The notes: generated by a model not told the origin, from the letters alone. DNA of 47,122 bases from CAYZTD01 sp964638155 (GCA_964638155.1 CAZWYI010000016.1:1-47122), one strand, 5' to 3'. Counted from the first letter of the stretch, positions 35,712 through 45,221 are shown. Program-made: numbers and translations.

Positions 35712-36212
35712 ATGGACGATATTGATAATAAGGATTCTATAAAATCACATGAAGAAATCATTCGGGAAATAGATAAAATTAGAGAGTTTGAAGAAAAATT
35801 TTCTGATTTTAAAATTAATAAAAAAGAAAAAAAAGAAGAAATTGTTGAATTTAGCCCAAAAAAGATAGAAACCATTACAGAAATTGAAAACAAAAATAAA
35901 AACAAATTTTCTAATAAAATCAAAAAATATTCTTTTAAAAATAAAAACAATAAAAAAAAGGTGTCTAAACCTGCTACTTTTAATATTGGCTTTACTGATA
36001 ATGGAAACCTTGTTAATTACGATTTCAAAAAGAAGAAAGTAACTAACAAAAAAAAGTTCAATATTAAGAATATAATAAAGAGGAAAAAACCTAAAGATGA
36101 AAAAACTTCAGAGACTGGCGGGGATAGTAAAGTTTCAAAAATAAAAGAAAAATTTGCTTTTTTTGGTAAATTAAAAAAATTTATTCCAACAAAGAATAAA
36201 GAAAAAGAGTGA
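35712..36212 (+). CDS. Lysine-rich, probably disordered protein
   Basis: A 166-residue, highly charged protein that I do not recognise. The N-terminus (about 10-45) is a likely coiled-coil of alternating Glu and Lys. The middle and end are lysine- and asparagine-rich. One non-repetitive stretch near 87-107 (KPATFNIGFTDNGNLVNYDF) could be a binding segment. No signal peptide or membrane helix is visible. The very high basic charge suggests contact with nucleic acid or a membrane surface, but that is speculation. Confidence 0.6.
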   Translation: MDDIDNKDSIKSHEEIIREIDKIREFEEKFSDFKINKKEKKEEIVEFSPKKIETITEIENKNKNKFSNKIKKYSFKNKNNKKKVSKPATFNIGFTDNGNLVNYDFKKKKVTNKKKFNIKNIIKRKKPKDEKTSETGGDSKVSKIKEKFAFFGKLKKFIPTKNKEKE

Positions 36213-36225
36213 TAATTAATTCTGT

Positions 36226-36375
36226 CTAGTTATCCTTTTTAAACATATCTGTAAGGTTGTATATTACAGATAATTCAGCAAGTTCATGTATCCTTCTACT
36301 AACTACATATACTTTCATTATTGATTTAAGATCGTTTAATTCCTGCCTCGTTTTTACCTCAGATGCTATTTTCAT
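36226..36375 (-). CDS. Putative 49-residue helical small protein
   Basis: A 49-codon frame begins MKIASEVKTRQELNDLKSIM and ends TDMFKKDN. AAGGTGGTGA, a strong ribosome binding site, lies before the ATG at 36375. The protein looks helical and amphipathic, with a SRRIHELAEL segment, unlike random AT-rich translation. It is convergent with the lysine-rich gene and divergent from LeuRS. I recognise no family. Confidence 0.6.
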   Translation of the reverse strand: MKIASEVKTRQELNDLKSIMKVYVVSRRIHELAELSVIYNLTDMFKKDN

Positions 36376-36475
36376 AAGTTTTTCACCACCTTACGGGTTA
36401 TACTTTGTATTTATTACTATTTAAATATTGTGTGTGAGTATTACGTTTTGAAAGACTAGCGATAAGAAAAAACAA

Positions 36476-36485
36476 TTATATAAAG
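36476..36485 (+). promoter_or_regulatory. TATA box of leuS
   Basis: TTATATAAAG lies about 30-39 bases before the ATG at 36515. A short leader with AAAGGAT follows. Confidence 0.5.
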
Positions 36486-36514
36486 CAATTTTCATTCCTC
36501 CAAAGGATTACAAA

Positions 36515-39334
36515 ATGGAAGATCAAGAATACAACTATATTGCAATAGAAGAAAAATGGCAAAAAAAATGGTTTTCAGAAAAGATATATCAATCAAAAAA
36601 AACAAATGATAAAAAATTCTTCGTTCACTTTGCATATCCTGGGGTATCAGGGTATTTGCATGTTGGACATATGAGAGGGTTTACCTATTGTGATATAATA
36701 GCTAGATATAAAAGAATGACAGGTTTCGATGTTATATTTCCTGCAGGATTTCATGCATCAGGAATTCCGTCAATTGGTTTTGCAAAAAAAGTTGAAAGAA
36801 ATGATAAAATAACTATACAAAAATTAAAAGAATATGGTTTAAAAGATAGTCAAATCAAAAAACTTACAGACCCAAACGAAGTAGTAAAGTATTTTTCAAA
36901 TGTATATGTAAATGACTATTGGAAAAAATTTGGTTTTTTAATAGATTACTCAAGAACTATGAGTACAATTTCAAAAGGTTATAAAAAGTTCATTAAATGG
37001 CAATTCCAAAAATTAAATGAAAAAAATTTACTGATAAAAAAACCACATTTCGCTCCTTTCTGTCCAAATTGTGGTCCAGTAGCTGTTGATAAATCGGAAA
37101 CAGATATTTCTAGTGGTGGCACAGCAGAAATTTTAGAATTTACTGTTATAAAATTTAAAATGGAAGACGGAGCAATTCTTCCTGCAGCAACTCTTAGACC
37201 TGAGACAATTTATGGTGTTACAAACATGTGGGTACACCCAGATGTAACCTATGAAATAGTGAAAATTAAGGGTGAAAAATGGATTTTATCAAAAGAAGCT
37301 TTGGAAAAAATCTCTTTTCAAACTGGAGAAGTAAAACCTTTAAATAAAAAAATTACTGGAAAAGAATTAATTGGGAAGAAGTGTACTGTACCTTTGGTAA
37401 ATCGAGAAATAGAAATTCTTTCTGGACCTTTTGCAGATCCAAACGTTGCAACAGGTATTGTCATGTCAGTCCCAGCTCATGCACCCTACGATTGGATGGC
37501 ATTAAGAGATTCTAAAAAAGATATAGATCCAATAACTATCATTGATGTAAAAGGTTTTGGAACAAACCCTGCAAAAGAAACTTGTGAAAAACTTGAAATC
37601 AAAGATCAATCAGAAACTGAAAAATTAGATCAAGCAACAGAAGAAGTATATAAAAAAGAATTTCACAAAGGATATCTAAATGATAAATGCGGTAAATTCG
37701 CTGGAATCAAAGTATCAGATATAAAAAACCAGGTTAAAAACGAATTAATTGAAAATAATTTAGCTACGGAAATGAGAGAGTTTTCAGAGGATGTTATCTG
37801 CAGATGCGGTAAAAAGGTTATAATTAAACAAATTCCAGATCAATGGTTTATAAAATATAGCGATGAAAATTTAACATATAAAACAAAAAAGCAAGTAGAA
37901 AAAATGAAGATTTACCCTGAAGAATATAAAAAAGAGTTACCAGGGATATTAGATTGGTTCGATGATAGAGCCTGTATTAGAAAAGGAAGCTGGCTTGGAA
38001 CAGAATTTCCATTTAAAAAAGACTGGATTATTGAGCCAATATCAGATTCTACATTATATCCCTCATACTATATAATATCCAAATATGTAAATGATAAAAA
38101 ACTATCGCCTGAAGAAATGACAGAAAAATTCTTTGATTATGTATTTTTTGGAAGAGGAAACCCAGAAAAAAACACTTGGAAAGAGATTAGAAAGGATTTT
38201 GAGTATTGGTATCCCGTGGATATTAATCTTGGTGGAAAAGAACACAAAACAGTACATTTCCCAGTATTTTTAATGAATCATACTGCAATAATGAACGAAG
38301 ATAAAAGACCAAAAGGAATTTTTGTACATTGGTGGGTCACTCAAAAAGGAAAAGAAAAAATTAGTAAATCAAAAGGAGGAGCAGAACACATCGCAGAAGC
38401 AGCAACCAAATACGGAGTTGATGCAATGAGACTATACTATGCTCATGTTGGCTCTCCGTTTGTTGATATAGAATGGGATTCAGAAGCAGTAACAAAATAT
38501 AAAAAGAGGCTTGCAAATATTTTTAAACAGATTAATAGAATTAAAAATTTGGAAGATAAAAAACATAAGGATCTAGATAAATGGCTAGAAAGTAAAATGC
38601 AAAAATCAATAAAAAATACTAATTTCGCTATGGAAAAACTAGATCTTAGAATTGCTACAAACGAAATCTTTTTTGAATGTCAGAAAAACTTACAATGGTA
38701 TCTTAAAAGAGGAGGTAGTGATAAAAAAATATTAAAAGATTTTGTTAAAAATTGGATAGTACTTATGACTCCGGTAACTCCTCATCTATCAGAAGAATTA
38801 TGGAACAAAGATAATTTATTTGTGTCAAATGAAAAATATCCTGATTTTAACTCTGAAAAAATCCATGAAAAGCAAGAAGTAGGAGAATATCTCTTATCTG
38901 AAACTATAAAAGATATTTCAGAGATATTAAAAGTTACAAAAATAAAACCAAATAAGATTTTTGTATACACCTCTCCAAAGTGGAAAAAAGATATTTATAA
39001 AAAATCAATAAAATTATCAGAGAAGAAAGATCTAAACATTGGAAACATTATGAAAGACGTAATGGCAGATCCAGAGATGAAAAAAAAGGGAAAACAAGTC
39101 AGTAAATTTGTTAAAAAATTACCTAATGAGATAATAAAACTCAGTGAAAATGATAAACAAAGATACAAAGTTGAGATAAATGAACAAGAATACCTTGAAA
39201 ACTCATTAAAATACATAAAAAATACTTTTAAATGTGAAGTGAAAATCTTTTCAGCAGATGATAAAAATATAACAGATCCAAAAGATAAATCACGTTTTTC
39301 AAAACCATTAAAACCAGCAATATACATTGAATGA
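36515..39334 (+). CDS. leuS: Leucyl-tRNA synthetase, archaeal type
   Basis: A class I synthetase of 939 residues that charges tRNA-Leu. The HIGH motif is HVGH at 49-52 in GYLHVGHMRG, and the KMSKS loop is KISKS at 615-619. The CP1 editing domain lies between, with TLRPETIYGVTNMW and VMSVPAHAPYDWMAL. Zinc-type cysteines appear in CPNCGPV and CRCGKK. The anticodon-binding and archaeal C-terminal domains follow about residue 700. Length and order match archaeal and eukaryotic-cytosolic LeuRS. It ends 3 bases from the convergent transglutaminase-like gene. Confidence 0.96.
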   Translation: MEDQEYNYIAIEEKWQKKWFSEKIYQSKKTNDKKFFVHFAYPGVSGYLHVGHMRGFTYCDIIARYKRMTGFDVIFPAGFHASGIPSIGFAKKVERNDKITIQKLKEYGLKDSQIKKLTDPNEVVKYFSNVYVNDYWKKFGFLIDYSRTMSTISKGYKKFIKWQFQKLNEKNLLIKKPHFAPFCPNCGPVAVDKSETDISSGGTAEILEFTVIKFKMEDGAILPAATLRPETIYGVTNMWVHPDVTYEIVKIKGEKWILSKEALEKISFQTGEVKPLNKKITGKELIGKKCTVPLVNREIEILSGPFADPNVATGIVMSVPAHAPYDWMALRDSKKDIDPITIIDVKGFGTNPAKETCEKLEIKDQSETEKLDQATEEVYKKEFHKGYLNDKCGKFAGIKVSDIKNQVKNELIENNLATEMREFSEDVICRCGKKVIIKQIPDQWFIKYSDENLTYKTKKQVEKMKIYPEEYKKELPGILDWFDDRACIRKGSWLGTEFPFKKDWIIEPISDSTLYPSYYIISKYVNDKKLSPEEMTEKFFDYVFFGRGNPEKNTWKEIRKDFEYWYPVDINLGGKEHKTVHFPVFLMNHTAIMNEDKRPKGIFVHWWVTQKGKEKISKSKGGAEHIAEAATKYGVDAMRLYYAHVGSPFVDIEWDSEAVTKYKKRLANIFKQINRIKNLEDKKHKDLDKWLESKMQKSIKNTNFAMEKLDLRIATNEIFFECQKNLQWYLKRGGSDKKILKDFVKNWIVLMTPVTPHLSEELWNKDNLFVSNEKYPDFNSEKIHEKQEVGEYLLSETIKDISEILKVTKIKPNKIFVYTSPKWKKDIYKKSIKLSEKKDLNIGNIMKDVMADPEMKKKGKQVSKFVKKLPNEIIKLSENDKQRYKVEINEQEYLENSLKYIKNTFKCEVKIFSADDKNITDPKDKSRFSKPLKPAIYIE

Positions 39335-39337
39335 TAA

Positions 39338-40867
39338 CTAAATTGTAATAACGATGTCTGCTCCTTCTTTTATGTAAACTGGTTCATCAGGCATTTCTCC
39401 AACATTTAGTTGATCATTAGTTGTTTCACAGTAGTAATATTTTTTATTATTGTAGAGCACATAGTCTCCATACTCTCCATCTAGATTTACGCCTACGCTT
39501 AAATGACCATAGGATTGATCATTTTCTTCCCAACTATAAAAAAGAAGAGCAACATCATAACCTAGATTATCTAATATTGAAGCGTATAGTACAGAGGTAT
39601 CTTCACAATCACCAGTTTTTTCAACAAGGGTTTCTACAGGAAATCTCCAATATTCTATTGAGTTTTTTGATTCATTGTCATGACTATAGGCAATGTTTTT
39701 TTGAACGAATTTTAAAACAAAATCAGCTTCCTCTATAGCACCAAAAGAATTTTCATTGGACAAGCTTTTTAAATCCTGAGAGATTTCTTTAATTACAGGT
39801 TCATTAGTTGTAACGAATTTTCGCATGTTTTCTTTATGGTTATAATAACTTCTTTGAGGAATTCTATCAACATTGGATTCTAAATATTCGTTATACTTAT
39901 CTTCTGAAATTTCAATTTCTAGATTGTATTCTTTGTTTTTATAATCCCAAATATATGATAAATCATAAAAATCTTCAGAGTCAGCCTTTTCCTCAGGATA
40001 TGTTATATCAATCCATAAAGTAGCATCAGATCCATAGTTAATCTTTTCATAATCAACTGTATTTTTGTTGTTATCAAATCTTAAATCAATAGAAACTTCA
40101 TATCTATTCTGATTTATATCTAGTTCATAATCATCTTTGAATAAATCATAGTCAAATAGAGATATTGAAATAGTAGTGTAGTCTTCTTTTGTATTATCTG
40201 GAATATCATATTCTATTTTTAGGTTTACATCTTCGATTTTATTTAGCCATGTCCACCATCCTATACCATTTTTTTTAAAAACCTCTTGTTTTTCCCCGAT
40301 TTTTACGTCAAAATATATCTGCCCCCAGGGTAGTAAATCAACTTTTTGAATAAGTTGAAACTTTTGAATTTCAAGAGTTATTGAAAGATTGACATTATCA
40401 TTTTTATCATAAAAATCAGCGAAACCATCGCCGTCGGTATCTTGATGTGCTTTAGGATCATTAGGATACTCGTCAATTTTTAAAGGAGGAATGCTTGTAC
40501 TATCATTTTGGGTTTTACCTTGATTCCACTTGTCTGGAAAACCATCATTGTCAGTATCAATTGCCGCTGATGGATCATTTGGAAATTTATCTAGTAAAAG
40601 ATTTTTTGTGCTATCTTTTTGATTTTTACCTTTGTTCCATTTATCAGGGTAACCATCTCCATCGCTATCGATACTTGCTGAAGGATCTTCTGGAAAATCG
40701 TCGTTGTCATCTGATATACCATCATTATCAATATCAGAAAAATTGTTTTCTTTATTATTAGAGTTATTATTTATGTTGTCATTTTCATCTATAACATTTA
40801 AGATTACAAATCCTAGTACAAGAATTAACACAATTGCAGTTAGAATAATTAGTAGTATTTTACTCAT
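39338..40867 (-). CDS. Membrane-anchored TSP3-repeat transglutaminase-like protein
   Basis: A 509-residue surface protein. An N-terminal helix (about 4-25) is an anchor or signal. Residues 43-160 hold calcium-binding thrombospondin type 3-like repeats (DSDGDGYPDKW, DTDNDGFPDKW, DTDGDGFADFYD) spaced by FPNDPSA linkers. A beta-rich middle follows. The C-terminal domain is transglutaminase-like, with C421 in EKTGDCEDTSVLYASIL, H455 in YGHLSVG, and an acidic residue in DGEYGDYV after it. It could be a cysteine peptidase or crosslinking enzyme at the cell surface. It is divergent from the methyltransferase gene, with a shared symmetric AT-rich promoter. Confidence 0.85.
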   Translation of the reverse strand: MSKILLIILTAIVLILVLGFVILNVIDENDNINNNSNNKENNFSDIDNDGISDDNDDFPEDPSASIDSDGDGYPDKWNKGKNQKDSTKNLLLDKFPNDPSAAIDTDNDGFPDKWNQGKTQNDSTSIPPLKIDEYPNDPKAHQDTDGDGFADFYDKNDNVNLSITLEIQKFQLIQKVDLLPWGQIYFDVKIGEKQEVFKKNGIGWWTWLNKIEDVNLKIEYDIPDNTKEDYTTISISLFDYDLFKDDYELDINQNRYEVSIDLRFDNNKNTVDYEKINYGSDATLWIDITYPEEKADSEDFYDLSYIWDYKNKEYNLEIEISEDKYNEYLESNVDRIPQRSYYNHKENMRKFVTTNEPVIKEISQDLKSLSNENSFGAIEEADFVLKFVQKNIAYSHDNESKNSIEYWRFPVETLVEKTGDCEDTSVLYASILDNLGYDVALLFYSWEENDQSYGHLSVGVNLDGEYGDYVLYNNKKYYYCETTNDQLNVGEMPDEPVYIKEGADIVITI

Positions 40868-40890
40868 TTTTATTATTAAATTATTATTTT

Positions 40891-40907
40891 AGTATATAAA
40901 ATATACT
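40891..40907. promoter_or_regulatory. Symmetric TATA region, bidirectional promoter
   Basis: AGTATA-TAAAA-TATACT forms an inverted repeat between divergent genes starting at 40867 (minus) and 40952 (plus). It offers TATA elements on both strands; the minus one sits about 24-40 bases before its ATG. Confidence 0.35.
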
Positions 40908-40951
40908 GTGATAACATTAAAAAGTAGGAAAATATGTTGAAGCTGTAAAAT

Positions 40952-41641
40952 ATGAGTAAAACACATTTTAGAAAATCTGAAGAGACATGGAATAAAATTG
41001 CAAAAAGTTTTGATAAAACTAGAAAAAAGCCATGGGATAATTGTATTGACTATATAAATAATCTAGAAAAAAATAGTATAGTTGCTGATTTTGGATGTGG
41101 AAATGGTAGACATCTTATCCCATCAGCACGACACTGTAAAAAAGTTTATGGTGTTGATATTTCAAAAGAGTTACTAAAAATTATAAGAAAAAAAATATAT
41201 AGATTAAATATTAAAAATGTGGAATTAATTCACAGCAACCTTATCAATATACCTTTTAAAAATGATTTTTTCGACTCAATACTTTGTATTGCATCCATAC
41301 ATAATATTAAAGGTAGAGACAATAGAATTAAGGCATTATATGAAATAAAGAGATGTTTGAAATATAATAAAACAGCTTTAATAAGTGTATGGTCTAGAGA
41401 ACAAGAAAGATTTAGAGATTTTTTTAAACAAAACAAAACTTCTACTATTGGAGAAATAGGCGATATCGAAATATTTTGGAGGCAAGATAAACTAGATGTT
41501 TCACGATTTTATCATCTTTACAGTAAAGAAGAATTCATAAAAGATATTAAAAAAGTAAATTTAAAAATTAAAGAATTTGAAGGAGTGAAATTTCACTCTA
41601 AAAAATACGATGACAACTATTTTGCAATTATAGAAAAATAA
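40952..41641 (+). CDS. Trm9/ALKBH8-like tRNA wobble uridine methyltransferase
   Basis: A class I SAM methyltransferase of 229 residues. The opening WNKIAKSFDKTRKKPWD and SAM motif I VADFGCGNGRHL (44-55) match the Trm9/ALKBH8 group closely. CIASIHNIKGRDNRIKALYEI and SVWSREQERF are further group hallmarks, as is RFYHLYSKEEF near the end. Relatives methylate carboxymethyl groups on wobble uridines of tRNA. The archaeal substrate is inferred from family. It is convergent with the symporter gene and shares a divergent promoter with the surface protein gene. Confidence 0.85.
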   Translation: MSKTHFRKSEETWNKIAKSFDKTRKKPWDNCIDYINNLEKNSIVADFGCGNGRHLIPSARHCKKVYGVDISKELLKIIRKKIYRLNIKNVELIHSNLINIPFKNDFFDSILCIASIHNIKGRDNRIKALYEIKRCLKYNKTALISVWSREQERFRDFFKQNKTSTIGEIGDIEIFWRQDKLDVSRFYHLYSKEEFIKDIKKVNLKIKEFEGVKFHSKKYDDNYFAIIEK

Positions 41642-41652
41642 ATTTTTTAAAA

Positions 41653-43059
41653 TTATTGATAGTTTTTTGTTAAATAACTTACAAAGATTAACATTATTAT
41701 AGAGATTAATACAGCCCATATTGCTGGTAAAAAACCAAAACTTGGTAAAAATTTATACTGAAATAAAAAAACAGAAATTTCACCTATTATAATACTAGCA
41801 ATAGAACCATATTTAGTTACTTTCTTCCAGTATAAAACAGCAATTGTAGTAGGACAAAGAACAGCAAGGCCAGAAAAAGTAGTATCAACTAATGTCCCCA
41901 TAATTCCTACTTTAGGATCGTATCCTGCAACAACAAAAACTATTGCAAAAAATGTTAAAATAATTACTAATAGTTTCCCAAGATTTATTTCAGAAATGTG
42001 CTTTTTTTTATAAGGTAAATCATGAGAAAGCATTGTACTCAAGGATAAAAGCTGAGAATCAGCAGTAGACATAAGTGCTGCCAGTGCCCCTATCATAACA
42101 AAGGCATATACTGGTTGGGCAAACCTTTCAACCATCAATGGAAGAACTGATTCACCAGAATTTGGATCTAATACTATTCCCTGCCCATGCGCCCAAACAC
42201 CAATCAAAACAGGAAATAAAAATAAAAAAGAAACTACCACTGGATAAAGAACCATTGCGTTTTTTAATGATTTTTCATTTTTTGCAGTATAAAATCTTGA
42301 AAATAACTGTGGAAACATAGGATCTGCAAAAATCCAGAGTAACATAAATGAAAACCACATTTGTGGTAAGAAAAATGAATTACCCCCTGGTCTTGTAAAA
42401 AGTTCAGGTTTTGCCTTAAATGCTGCAGTATTTGCAGCTTCAAAACCACCAAGACTAATTGCAATAAATATAACCGCTAAAGAAAGAGCTAATATCATTA
42501 CAATTCCTTGGATCACATCTGTCCAACCTGAACCTCTCATACCTCCATATAATACATATAACATTATTCCAAGCATTATCATAACTGCGCCTATCTGCCA
42601 GGTAATATTAGTCATATTTTGAATTAAATAACCAGCACCTATTGCTTGTGTTGCAAGATAGGGGATTGTAAATATTACCATTACAAGCATAAATAGGATT
42701 CTTAGAAAATTGCTATTAAATCGTTTGCCTATCAACTCAGGGGGCGTGATATAGCCATTTTTTTTACCTAATCTCCATACTTTTCTACCAATAATATAAA
42801 ACATTATAGCCATAATAGCTGTACCAAAACCCATTATACCATATTGACCTAGACCATATTTGTATGCTCCATCTGCAAAACCAAGAAAAGTAAACGCTGA
42901 AAAATTTGTAGATATTAGAGTAAAAAATAGAATAGTTGTACCAAATGAACGATTGGCAAGAAAATAGTCTTGAGGGTTTTTTTTTGTAATTTTATGAGCA
43001 AAAAAACCTAATGACAAAAGAATTATAAAATAAATAATAAATAGAATAATAAATAACAT
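41653..43059 (-). CDS. Sodium:solute symporter family transporter
   Basis: A 468-residue integral membrane protein with about 13 helices. It begins with an SSS-type FFAHKITKKNPQDYFLANRS, followed by LISTNFSAFTFLGFADGAY and GGMRGSGWTDVIQG, both family hallmarks. Related transporters move pantothenate, proline or carboxylates with sodium; the substrate here cannot be told. The ATG overlaps the stop of the small membrane partner by one base (TAATG), which argues for a complex or coupled expression. Confidence 0.92.
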   Translation of the reverse strand: MLFIILFIIYFIILLSLGFFAHKITKKNPQDYFLANRSFGTTILFFTLISTNFSAFTFLGFADGAYKYGLGQYGIMGFGTAIMAIMFYIIGRKVWRLGKKNGYITPPELIGKRFNSNFLRILFMLVMVIFTIPYLATQAIGAGYLIQNMTNITWQIGAVMIMLGIMLYVLYGGMRGSGWTDVIQGIVMILALSLAVIFIAISLGGFEAANTAAFKAKPELFTRPGGNSFFLPQMWFSFMLLWIFADPMFPQLFSRFYTAKNEKSLKNAMVLYPVVVSFLFLFPVLIGVWAHGQGIVLDPNSGESVLPLMVERFAQPVYAFVMIGALAALMSTADSQLLSLSTMLSHDLPYKKKHISEINLGKLLVIILTFFAIVFVVAGYDPKVGIMGTLVDTTFSGLAVLCPTTIAVLYWKKVTKYGSIASIIIGEISVFLFQYKFLPSFGFLPAIWAVLISIIMLIFVSYLTKNYQ

Positions 43060-43280
43060 TAGTTTTCACTCCATACATTTTTTGAGATAATGTAAAAAAA
43101 TATAGCTAATGAAATTGTCAAAAATAACATGTAGTAAACCCAAAAAGGTAAGCCTAAAATTAGTGGTTCGGCTTTATTCCAAGCCCAAAAATCAAAAGAT
43201 AAAATAAATATAATTATAGCAACTAAAATTGTAGTAACTTGTTGTTTTTTATTTTTTAACCAGGAAAGCGAGTTTTTCAT
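43059..43280 (-). CDS. Small membrane partner of the symporter (DUF3311-like)
   Basis: A 73-residue protein with two transmembrane helices (about 17-32 and 43-65), including PLILGLPFWVYYMLFLT, a pattern seen in small proteins encoded next to SSS transporters. The start is placed at ATG 43280; the longer frame from 43340 adds a cysteine-rich, non-membrane leader. It overlaps the transporter start by one base. A GC-richer leader with TTTCC and GGAAA arms lies upstream. It is probably an accessory subunit. Confidence 0.78.
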   Translation of the reverse strand: MKNSLSWLKNKKQQVTTILVAIIIFILSFDFWAWNKAEPLILGLPFWVYYMLFLTISLAIFFYIISKNVWSEN

Positions 43281-43414
43281 ATTATCACAATATAATAGAC
43301 TATTTCCTGGTTTACCCGGCTGGAAACAGCAAAAAAACAATGCCGTAATTAAATACAGTAACTATTAATCAAAAATGGATTTTAATAAATAAATTTTACT
43401 AATTTGTAAAAAAA

Positions 43415-43786
43415 TTATCCTGCTATCATTTGTTTTACATTATTAATTAGTTTTTCAACTTGGAAGGGTTTAGCGATATAATCATGTATTTGATCTTGAA
43501 GCCCTTGTAATTTTTCATGATCGGTCGTACCTTTAGCAGTTAGAATAGATATTATAACCCCTTTGGAAAGGCCTTTTTTCTTAATTTCGTCTATTGTATC
43601 CCAACCGTCCATAAAAGGCATCATTATATCCATTAGTATAATACCTTTGAAACCTTTCTCTACTTCTTTAATACAATCTTTACCACTATCAACAGTATAA
43701 ACTTCAAAACCTTCTTTTTCAAATATTTTTCTAATAGTAATTAAAATATCAGGGTCGTCATCCACAATCATAAGTTTTTTATTCAT
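43415..43786 (-). CDS. CheY-like response regulator receiver
   Basis: A single receiver domain of 123 residues without an output domain. It shows acidic residues DDD at 9-11, phospho-acceptor D53 in ILMDIMMP, the threonine in SILTAKG, and the conserved lysine in YIAKPF. AGGAGA precedes the ATG. It is an orphan; the histidine kinase at 34719 is 8 kb away on the same strand and could be a partner. Single receivers often shuttle phosphate or act on chemotaxis-type targets. Confidence 0.93.
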   Translation of the reverse strand: MNKKLMIVDDDPDILITIRKIFEKEGFEVYTVDSGKDCIKEVEKGFKGIILMDIMMPFMDGWDTIDEIKKKGLSKGVIISILTAKGTTDHEKLQGLQDQIHDYIAKPFQVEKLINNVKQMIAG

Positions 43787-43879
43787 CTTATATTCTCCTA
43801 TTTTTCCACCACTAAGATATACTTTAAACTGTATAGTATAAAAATTTTTTGCGCTAGAATGTCATAATGGAAAAAAGAT

Positions 43880-44629
43880 TTAGGATTTTATCATATCATA
43901 AATAATATCACTTAGATAGCCAATCTGTTCAGGTGATAAATTTTCAACTCTTTTTTTCTTGTAAGGTATATTATTTAGATTAATATCAAAATTATTTTTT
44001 AAGATTGTCCTAATCATTTTTCTTCTATGATTAAAGAGAATTCTTGATAAATTCAAAAAAAAATTTTTATTTCTAACTTTAAATGGAGGATTTTCAAGCG
44101 GTATAATTTTTACTATACAAGCATCCACTTTTGGCTGGGGTTTAAAAGATTTTTTAGAAACAAATTCTAACAATTCACAATAAGATGTATAATATAAATG
44201 AACAGTAAGATTAGAATAATTTTTTTGACCAGGCATTGCAACCATTCTATCTGCAAAATCCTTCTGATAAATTAGAATAGCTTTATCAAAATTATTTTCT
44301 AATAGTTTAAATGTTATAGGTGAAGAAATCTGGAAAGGAAGATTTGAAACAACCTTATTAAATGAAATATTTTTAAAATCTATATCTAATGCATCGCCAT
44401 ATATTAGTTCTACATTATCCGGTAAAATCTTACTTAAATAATTAATAAGTTTTTTATCCAGTTCTATCGCATATACTTTTTTTGCTTTTTCTGCTAATAA
44501 CTTTGTTAAAATACCTTTGCCAGGACCAATTTCCAGGATAATATCATTTGAACTAACATCTGCATAATCTATTTCCCTATTTGCTATTTTTTTATTTATT
44601 AAAAAATGCTGTCCAAGCTTATTTTTCAT
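43880..44629 (-). CDS. ksgA: 16S rRNA dimethyladenosine transferase KsgA/Dim1
   Basis: A 249-residue SAM-dependent enzyme that dimethylates two adjacent adenosines near the 3' end of 16S rRNA. It shows LGQHFLINKKIA at the N-terminus, SAM motif I EIGPGKG at 33-39, and the target-base motif NLPF in VVSNLPFQISSPI. FNHRRKMIRTIL in the C-terminal domain is typical. It follows the DUF655 gene after 3 bases in the archaeal cluster pus10-rpl21e-rpoF-DUF655-ksgA. Confidence 0.96.
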   Translation of the reverse strand: MKNKLGQHFLINKKIANREIDYADVSSNDIILEIGPGKGILTKLLAEKAKKVYAIELDKKLINYLSKILPDNVELIYGDALDIDFKNISFNKVVSNLPFQISSPITFKLLENNFDKAILIYQKDFADRMVAMPGQKNYSNLTVHLYYTSYCELLEFVSKKSFKPQPKVDACIVKIIPLENPPFKVRNKNFFLNLSRILFNHRRKMIRTILKNNFDINLNNIPYKKKRVENLSPEQIGYLSDIIYDMIKS

Positions 44630-44632
44630 AGA

Positions 44633-45202
44633 TTAGTGATAACTCCGAGAAATAGGAGGTCTAGTAAAAAGACGATATTTTTGTTTCGGATCAGTTAGTT
44701 CAAGTTCAATCCTTTTAGCAATCAGCTTATCTGGAGAACGTAAAAAATCAATGCGATCACACATCTCTTTGAAACTAGTAAATGGTTTTTTACGTCTCTC
44801 TTCTAAAATATCATGCATCATTTTTTTACCAAGACCAGGAAGCAATTCCAAGACATGGAAACGAGTTGAAATAGCAGGAGCATCATTGTAAAATTTTATA
44901 AATCTATTTTCTTGATTTTTTATCATATCTAAAATAACAAAAGGCATTTCACCATGAGCTGTAGATGTCATATCTTTGTAGTTTACCCGGCCTTTTATTT
45001 TAGCTATTTTTTCTCTTTTTTTAGAATTCTTACCAACGTATATTCTTTCACCTATAGTAAAATCCATACCCTTTTTAGGAACAAGTTCCAACAATGTAAA
45101 CTGGTTTTCACCGATGCCATAAACAATGGGATATCTTTTATGTGGAGGTAAATCTCCTCTTCCTTTAGCTAAATAATCCAAAACATATACATAATCCTCC
45201 AC
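44633..45202 (-). CDS. DUF655 protein (archaeal, HhH-containing)
   Basis: A 189-residue protein conserved in archaea next to Rpb4 and KsgA. It opens EDYVYVLDYLAKGRGD, and has an OB-like beta region (about 30-80). The C-terminal helix-hairpin-helix region is HVLELLPGLGKKMMHDILEERRKKPFTSF, with LRSPDKLIAKRIELEL after it, suggesting nucleic acid binding. I place the start at GTG 45202, since GGGAGG lies 8 bases before it and the overlap with rpoF disappears; a longer frame from ATG 45244 overlaps rpoF by 23 bases. The molecular role is unknown. Confidence 0.9.
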   Translation of the reverse strand: MEDYVYVLDYLAKGRGDLPPHKRYPIVYGIGENQFTLLELVPKKGMDFTIGERIYVGKNSKKREKIAKIKGRVNYKDMTSTAHGEMPFVILDMIKNQENRFIKFYNDAPAISTRFHVLELLPGLGKKMMHDILEERRKKPFTSFKEMCDRIDFLRSPDKLIAKRIELELTDPKQKYRLFTRPPISRSYH

Positions 45203-45210
45203 GACATAAA

Positions 45211-45216
45211 CCTCCC
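45211..45216 (-). promoter_or_regulatory. Ribosome binding site of the DUF655 gene
   Basis: On the minus strand GGGAGG lies 8 bases before GTG 45202, supporting that start over ATG 45244, which would sit inside rpoF. Confidence 0.55.
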
Positions 45217-45221
45217 TAATT

